DNA from: Thalassiosira profunda
Lineage: Eukaryota; Bacillariophyta; Thalassiosirophyceae; Thalassiosirales; Thalassiosiraceae
Direction: 5' to 3'
NCBI GenBank assembly: GCA_036939355.1
Contig: JALLAP010000108.1
Coordinates: 1-19,201 of the forward strand
Length of the DNA: 19,201 bases
Below the pieces are notes generated by a model, which saw only the letters and a program-made list of their open reading frames with translations, made no database searches and was not told the origin of the DNA. Shown piece after piece: positions 14,214-19,201 of the stretch. Each line of letters opens with the position of its first letter. Position 1 is the stretch's first letter. Both the position numbers and the translations under genes were made by a program.

Positions 14214-15226
14214 TCAAAACTCCTCCACCGCCCCGTCGTCCTTCTCCCACCGTCGCACCAAACCGATCTTGAACGTCGCCAGCTTCACCCCCATGTGCAC
14301 CAATATCTTGCACTGCTCGACGCTCAGTTCCTTCCCCTCCTGACACACCTCCCACTCCTCCCGTCCGCCGACGAAGGCCACCCGTCCGTTCTTGACTTCG
14401 ACGGGCAGCCCCAACTTGCGAAATTGCTCGACCATGCTGACCGGGTGGGTCTCCACCTGTTCTTTCGTCAACATGACGGTTTCGGGCGCCACGGCGCCGG
14501 CGCGGGCAAAGTCCTCGACCGCGAGGGTGGCAAAGTATTTCTCGACGTCTTTTGCGGGTTGCGCGGTGCACAGTATTCCCACCGATCCCGACAATACCTT
14601 CGAGAGTTGGTGCAAATTGTCCAAATATTCGTCCTCCGGCGTCCGCCCCAGCGCAATTTGGAGGAGCTTGTTCTTTCCCAGAAAGATCCGCCCCTCGCTC
14701 CCTCCTCCATCATTTCCGTCGCTCATGGCATCCTTGTTGCTGCCGCCGCGAAAGTGGAGCCGGACGTCCTTGAAGTGATTGGAGCGCATGTTTTCATAGG
14801 AAAAGAGGTAGACGCGATCGCTCGCGTCGATGGCCTCGCGGACGGTCTCGACGTAGGAGGCCTTGTGGTCCCGCGTCTTCTTGGCCGTCTTGGTGAGGGC
14901 CACTGCGTTGGGTTTGGAGCATCGTTGAAGTGATGTGAGTGTGCATGCATAAGATGTGGACGTCGAAAAAGCGATGCGCATGATATATGTGCACACCAGA
15001 CAATCGCCGGGGCAACAACTGCTGCATCTCTGCATGCCTTCGTCCATACCTGCAACACATTGGCGCGATAAACGCGTCGCCGCTCTAGAGGCCCACCGAG
15101 CGACGTCCACCGCTAGGAGACAGCCGTGCCGCCGCGCCGGTGGAAAAGAGTCGTCCGACCAAAGCAACATTGCAAAAAATAAAGGGCCGCCAACTCACCC
15201 CGCTGCGCGCGCTTGGACCTGGGCAT
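14214..15226 (-). CDS. MRT4: mRNA turnover protein 4 homologue, 60S ribosome assembly factor
   Basis: Two exons, 15226-15199 (28 nt) and 14902-14214, join to 238 residues, the usual length of this family. The join G|TG restores the family N-terminus [20 protein letters not shown]. Family motifs follow: [65 protein letters not shown] and the C-terminal [22 protein letters not shown]4 is a nuclear relative of the stalk protein P0 (uL10). It occupies the P0 site on pre-60S particles and is exchanged for P0 late in maturation. An insertion of about 18 Gly/Asn/Asp/Ser residues (near 62-79) precedes IFLGKNK, within the rRNA-binding region; this is unusual. The gene is divergent from the DDX10/Dbp4 gene, another ribosome assembly factor. 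Confidence 0.92.
14903..15198 (-). other. Intron 1 of MRT4 (296 bp)
   Basis: Donor GTGAGT directly after 28 coding bases and acceptor AACGCAG before TGGCCCTCACC. The splice is supported because it joins two parts of the conserved MRT4 N-terminus. It is three to four times longer than the other two introns in the window and starts very near the start codon, a position often associated with regulatory or expression-enhancing introns. Confidence 0.85.
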
Positions 15227-15445
15227 GGTTTGGGACTACTCGGTGCTTGCAAGGGCGATGCGTGCGGGCCGCCGAGGGGTGGGAGCGGATGCCGAGAGCT
15301 TGACGGCGGCGGAAGAAGTGGAAGTTGAAGCGGACCGGCCGGACGAAAATGGGTGGTCGAGGGCGCAGGACCACTCATTTTTTTGTCAAAGAACAACAAC
15401 CCCCGCTCCCCACTCGGGTCCAACCTCGCATTCATATCCGTCGCC
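15227..15445. promoter_or_regulatory. Bidirectional promoter region, MRT4 / DDX10-like
   Basis: The two start codons are 219 bp apart on opposite strands, so both promoters and both 5' UTRs must fit here. A T-run followed by GTCAAAGAACAACAA lies near 15378-15400, and the remainder is GC-rich. No known core motif can be named with certainty. Shared control is plausible because both products act in nucleolar ribosome assembly. Confidence 0.55.
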
Positions 15446-18040
15446 ATGGCGCCCGCCTCAGCCGCCAAGCGGCCCACCGCCCAGTCGTCCGAACGCCAAA
15501 GCATCGCCCGCCTCCGCCGCCGCCTCCGCGACGAGTGTCCCGCACGCGGCTACGCCCCCCCGCTCGCCCAGAAGGTCGCCTTCCGAAGCCTGCCGCTGAG
15601 CGAGGCCACCCTCCGGGGATTGGAGGAGGGCGACGGCAAACAACATCAGAATGGCGGCAAGCGAGGCCGAGGCAGGAGTGGGAGGAACGGCGGGCCGAAT
15701 AGGAATCAGAGAAATAATAAGGGCGACAACCTGAGCGCCAAGAAGCAGTTCTGGACGATGACCGACATCCAGAACGCGTGCATCCCCCATGCGCTGAGAG
15801 GAAGGGATATCTTGGGCGCCGCACGGACGGGCAGGTGAGTTCTCTATCGTTCGCAGCTTTGTTGACTGAGTGATTTTCATTTGCAAATAATGCTCACATA
15901 CATCGCGATTCATCTTCATTTTCGCAGCGGCAAAACGCTCGCCTTCCTCATTCCCCTATTGGAAAAGCTCCACCGCCGCCGGTACGCCCCCGCCGACGGA
16001 CCCGGCGCCGTCGTCCTCTCCCCGACCCGCGAGCTCGCCGTCCAGACCTTTCAAGTGCTTCGCAATATTGGAAGTCACCACAACTTCTCGGCGGGATTGC
16101 TTGTGGGGGGCAAAAAGGAGTTTGGACTGGAGCAGCGCCACGTGCCCCGAATGAACATCATCGTGGCCACGCCGGGACGATTGCTGCAGCATTTGGAGCA
16201 GACGGCAGGATTGGAGGTCGATCGCGTCTGCGTGTTGGTGCTCGACGAGGCCGATCGGATCTTGGACATGGGCTTTCGGGAGCAGATGCTCCGCATCTTG
16301 GATTATCTTCCGCCGGGGAATTCAGGCGACGACGACGAGGAGAGCGGGGACGAGGGGGAGGAGAGCGTCGGGCGACAGACGATGCTGTTTTCGGCGACGC
16401 AGACCAAGCGCGTGGCCGATCTGGCCGCCTTGTCCCTCCATCGGCCGGAATACCTGGGCGTCCACGACAAGGAGGCGAGCAAGACCCCGAAGGGGTTGGA
16501 GCAGAGCGTCATGACCGTGCCGCTGGAGCACAAGCTCAACGCCGTCTACTCGTTCATCAAATCCCACCTGCGGTGCAAGACAATCATCTTCTTCTCGTCG
16601 TGCTCGCAGGTCCGTCACGCGTGGCAGGTGTTTTGCACCATGCAGCCGGGCGTGCCGCTCATGGCCCTCCACGGCAAATTGAAGCAGGAGACGCGGACGA
16701 AGTTGTACTTCGATTTTCTGCAGCGGCCCCATGCGGTGTTGTTCGCGACCGACGTGGCGGCGCGAGGACTCGACTTTCCCAAAGTGGATTGGGTCGTCCA
16801 GGCCGACGCCCCGGAAGACGTGGAGATGTACATCCACCGCGTGGGACGAACGGCGCGGTACACGGCTGGGGGCAAGGCGCTATTGCTGGTGTTGCCGCAG
16901 GAGGAGGAGGGGATGGCGAAGGCGTTGAAGGAAGCCAAGATTCCCGTCAAGACGTGCAGCATGAACCCCAATCGGGCTGTCGTGGTGTCGAAGAAGGCGG
17001 CTGCGGTGGTTGCGGCGAGTCCGGACATGAATCTGCTGGCCAAAAAAGCGTTCAAGTCCTATCTGCGGAGCGTCCACCTCATGCCCAACAAGGAGATTTT
17101 CGGAAGCGTGACGGACCTGCCGTTGGAGGGATATGCCTTGAGCTTGGGGCTGGCGGCCATGCCCACGGTGCGGTTCCTGAAGAAGCTGACGAATCGGGAG
17201 GGGGAACGGAAGAAGAAGAACGTCGATTACCGATTGCAGCAATTGAAGGAGGAGATCAAGGCGGAGCGGCTGGAGAAGAAGATTGCCAAGCTGGGGAAGA
17301 AGGGCGGGAAGGCTGCCGAGAAGGCCAAGGAGGCGCTGGAGGCATCGAAGAAAGAGAAGAAGAAGCGGTCGAGGGACGACGACGACGACAGCGACGAGGA
17401 CGGCAAAGACGCCGACGGACTGCTGGTGGTGAAGCAGGTCCACGAGTGGGGCGAGAAATCCCAGCCGCTGCCCGACGTCCGCCTCCACGAGGCGAGCAAA
17501 TCGCGGCACGCGAAGAAGATCCGCATCGACGGCTCGAGCACGGGCGCCAACAAGAAGATCGTCTTTGGGGACGACGGCGACGTCGAGGACGACGTGATCC
17601 ACGGGGAGGATTCCGCCAGCGACACTGTTGCAGCATTGTCTGCTGGAAATGAAGCGGCGGGCGGAAGCGAGCTGGCCTCAGCGAGGGAGGAATACCTCGC
17701 GCGGGTGCGCAGTCGCCTCGACGAAACGAGGGAGTTGGATCGGAGGGAGGAGAAGGAGCGGATTCAGGGGAAGCACAAGAAGCGGAGGATGCAGGAGAAG
17801 GGCGTGGATGCAAAGAGTGACGGCAAGGAGGAGGAAGGCGGCGTGGAGGTCACCCTGGGCGGAGGCTATTCGGACGAGGATGGCAGTGAGGCAAGTGAGG
17901 GTGGCGACGTCGAGGAGGCGGTGACGGCCAAGAACGTGGACTTGTACGAGGGAAGCGATTCCAGCGATTCGGAGAGCGAGGACGCTGAGATGGACGTGCA
18001 GGCCCAAGAAGAGATGGCGTTGGCTATGCTTGGCAACTAA
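15446..18040 (+). CDS. DBP4: DEAD-box RNA helicase, DDX10/Dbp4 type
   Basis: Two exons, 15446-15834 and 15928-18040, give 833 residues; the 93-bp intron splits the Walker A motif and its removal gives AARTGSGKT. The start ATG lies in GCCATGG. Helicase motifs run in order: Q-motif region FRSLPLSEATLRGL...MTDIQNACI, AARTGSGKT (about 125-133), PTREL, TPGRLL, LDEADRILDMGF (about 235), FSATQTK, VLFATDVAARGLDFP and HRVGRTAR. Subfamily markers are the FKSYLRSVHLMPNKEIF and YALSLGLAAMPTVRF blocks after the core, typical of DDX10/Dbp4. Dbp4 acts in early 90S/SSU pre-ribosomes and is needed for release of the U14 snoRNA and 18S rRNA production. An acidic insertion (DDDEESGDEGEE) sits between motifs II and III. 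The C-terminal 300 residues are Lys/Glu-rich with acidic Ser clusters, as usual for the family. DDX54 was considered but the post-core blocks favour DDX10. Confidence 0.93.
15835..15927 (+). other. Intron of the DDX10/Dbp4-like gene (93 bp)
   Basis: Donor GTGAGT and acceptor TTTTCGCAG. Splicing joins AG|C into the Ser of TGSGKT, so the ATP-binding motif exists only in the spliced message; retention gives a TGA stop immediately after the donor G. Confidence 0.92.
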
Positions 18041-18463
18041 CCTGCACCTCCTGAAAAGGTACGATAAACGTCCACTTTGCGGACTTCGAGGTCTTTCGAA
18101 GACATTGTGTCGTTGTTGTGGTTTGAATGAACCTCCTCTTTTCCGTCCTTATGTTGTGACCAGGACGCCAACGCCCTTCCCCTTGCCCACAACTCGATGC
18201 ACCCCAGCCTCAAAACAGCGTGTCACCTTCTCTAGCCGAAGCGGCCGCCGACCGAGCCACGCCGCCCGGTCCAACGAGTTAGACCACGGCAACGCCTTGG
18301 TCGAGGCGAGGGGGTCCGTCTCGTCTGAACTGCTCGGGCGGCACGCTGCCGACATGCGACATGACATAAGACTGCAAAAAAGTATCTTTTTCGCTTTGTG
18401 TCAACCAACCAAAGATCCCCTAACCTCCTCTCAGCCTGCTTCCGCCTCCCCAACGCCGCAACC
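18041..18463. other. Intergenic spacer, no gene
   Basis: About 420 bp between the helicase stop and the next plus-strand start codon. Short frames on both strands have no recognisable motifs. It should contain the helicase 3' UTR and the promoter of the small membrane protein. Confidence 0.45.
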
Positions 18464-18724
18464 ATGCCGCTGACCCCCGAGGAAGAGGCGCGCGTGAAGA
18501 GGATCCTCCGGCGGGACTTCCTCTTCCTGTCCATTGCAATGGTGGCCGGAAGTTTCATGTCCTACTTGGTCCTACATCGAAATGAACGCCTCTACCTACG
18601 TATGATCCGTGTCCTTCATTCCTCTTTTCTTCGAGACAGCAACATCTCCTCTACAGACAACGCCCGCGCCGTGATGCGCACTTCTCCAATGCACCCGCCA
18701 AACACCTTCGTCCGATCCGCATAA
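18464..18724 (+). CDS. Small single-pass membrane protein, 3' end uncertain
   Basis: From an ATG in good context (ACC before it), the frame encodes 86 residues. The first 45 look like a real protein: an acidic/basic leader (TPEEEARVKRILRRD), one hydrophobic helix at about 19-38 (FLFLSIAMVAGSFMSYLVLH) and a charged exit (RNERLYLR). The rest is Ser/Thr/Asn-rich and overlaps the coding sequence of the minus-strand gene by 109 bp. A possible donor GTATGA directly after the LYL block suggests that the true 3' part may be spliced elsewhere, but no acceptor is clear. The family is not recognised; topology suggests an organelle or ER membrane protein. Confidence 0.5.
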   Translation: MPLTPEEEARVKRILRRDFLFLSIAMVAGSFMSYLVLHRNERLYLRMIRVLHSSFLRDSNISSTDNARAVMRTSPMHPPNTFVRSA

Positions 18725-19201
18725 AACGAGGCACCGATCAACCAGCTCCTGCCCGCGGAGAGCAGTCCCGCCACGCCCGTCTCGTAGACCGGATCCCGCC
18801 GCGCCGGCCACCCGTCAACGTACATGCGCGTTTGGTTTCCATCGTTGACGGCCGCAACGTGATACCACCGCTCGAGATCGAGCGGCGACGACCACGCCGT
18901 GACGGCCTTGCGCGGCGCCGTGGCCTGATCCACGGGCCAACTGGCGAACTGCGCTTCCGCGAGGTTGGACACGCCGAGGACGGCCAACGGCTCATTCGTG
19001 TCGCCCGATACTTCCTCACCGACCAACACATCCGTGATGAGCCCGGAGCGGGCCACGACGCCCGTCCATCGGAAAGGGCCCGAGCCGTCGAGGAACGTTG
19101 GTGGGAGCTTCACGAAGGCTTCGATGGTGTACCCTGCATCGACGAACGTGGCCTCGTTCAATGGGGCTTCGTCTGCCGTGGCGAGATACGCGCCTTCCGA
19201 A
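18616..19201 (-). CDS. LamG-like (concanavalin A fold) domain protein, 3' part
   Basis: The frame is open to the right window edge and ends in TGA at 18616-18618; the 5' part is outside. The visible 195 residues contain a LamG-like jelly-roll (Laminin_G_3 type): YTIEAFVKLP near the start, W(T)GVVARSG, LERWYHVAAVNDGNQTRMYVDG in the middle, and the closing strand CIGEVRITARALSVEEM. Such domains usually bind glycans or form parts of secreted or surface proteins; no membrane segment is present in this portion. The Leu codon at 19159-19161 is not a start. Identification rests on the WYHVA...YVDG and GEVRI.ARALS motifs, which are diagnostic for this fold; partner domains cannot be seen. Confidence 0.78.
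   Translation of the reverse strand, partial: SEGAYLATADEAPLNEATFVDAGYTIEAFVKLPPTFLDGSGPFRWTGVVARSGLITDVLVGEEVSGDTNEPLAVLGVSNLAEAQFASWPVDQATAPRKAVTAWSSPLDLERWYHVAAVNDGNQTRMYVDGWPARRDPVYETGVAGLLSAGRSWLIGASFYADRTKVFGGCIGEVRITARALSVEEMLLSRRKEE

Noticed and set aside
16880..17602. 240-codon antisense frame rich in Leu and Val
   Set aside because: It is the complement of the Lys/Glu-rich helicase tail, which automatically gives Leu/Phe-rich antisense sequence.
16573..17652. 359-codon plus-strand frame inside the DDX10-like gene
   Set aside because: It is an out-of-frame shadow of the helicase in GC-rich DNA, with Gly/Arg-rich sequence and no domain; the helicase frame carries all the motifs.
15446..18040. 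Assignment of the helicase to DDX54/Dbp10
   Set aside because: The SYLRSVHLM and YALSLGLA..P.VRF blocks after the core and the FRSLPLSEATLRGL leader fit DDX10/Dbp4 rather than DDX54.
18149..18367. 72-codon minus-strand frame between the helicase and the small membrane protein
   Set aside because: No motif, no partner exon, and composition like other chance frames in GC-rich spacer.
1..19201. CRISPR arrays, rRNA genes, insertion sequences and phage genes
   Set aside because: No regularly spaced repeats, rRNA-like segments or transposase/integrase motifs were seen, and the gene structures are eukaryotic.

Overview
The window is nuclear DNA from a unicellular eukaryote, and the gene content points to a diatom, most likely a centric Thalassiosira-like species. 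The evidence is: GT-AG introns of 69, 93 and about 296 bp that restore conserved protein families exactly; ATG contexts with A at -3; a BspA-type leucine-rich repeat protein with a C-terminal tail I associate with diatoms; a secreted pre-peptidase-C-like protein; and a Ser/Lys-rich, single-pass membrane protein of the kind linked to silica deposition vesicles. There is no operon structure and no ribosome-binding sites. The species assignment is inference; no marker gene is present.

Layout, left to right. 1-542 (+): 3' end of a coiled-coil protein. 846-2309 (+): LRR_5 (BspA-like) protein, followed at 2311-2439 by a decayed second copy of its own 3' end. 2565-6203 (-): one uninterrupted 1212-codon reading frame that fuses an FAD-dependent monooxygenase, ankyrin repeats and a complete ALKBH1-type 2-oxoglutarate/Fe(II) dioxygenase. 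6536-8683 (+), divergent from it: a SMARCAL1-like SNF2 ATPase with three C-terminal FGK..G modules and a possible organelle-targeting leader. 9071-9919 (+): Ser/Lys-rich silaffin/SAP-like protein. 10235-11143 (-): four-pass membrane protein with Pro-rich and Lys/Ala-rich cytoplasmic regions. 11144-12287: about 1.1 kb with no convincing gene. 12288-13172 (-): two-exon secreted PPC-domain protein. 13173-14213: about 1 kb with little coding signal. 14214-15226 (-): two-exon MRT4 ribosome-assembly factor. 15446-18040 (+): two-exon DEAD-box helicase of the DDX10/Dbp4 type. 18464-18724 (+): small one-pass membrane protein. 18616-19201 (-): 3' part of a LamG-like (concanavalin A fold) protein running off the right edge.

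Two head-to-head pairs stand out. MRT4 and DDX10/Dbp4 both act in nucleolar ribosome assembly and share a 219-bp start-to-start spacer. The ALKBH1 fusion and the SMARCAL1-like ATPase, both from families acting on nucleic acids, share a 332-bp spacer. The most unusual object is the monooxygenase-ankyrin-ALKBH1 fusion. The Ser/Lys-rich membrane protein is the best candidate for diatom-specific cell-wall biology.
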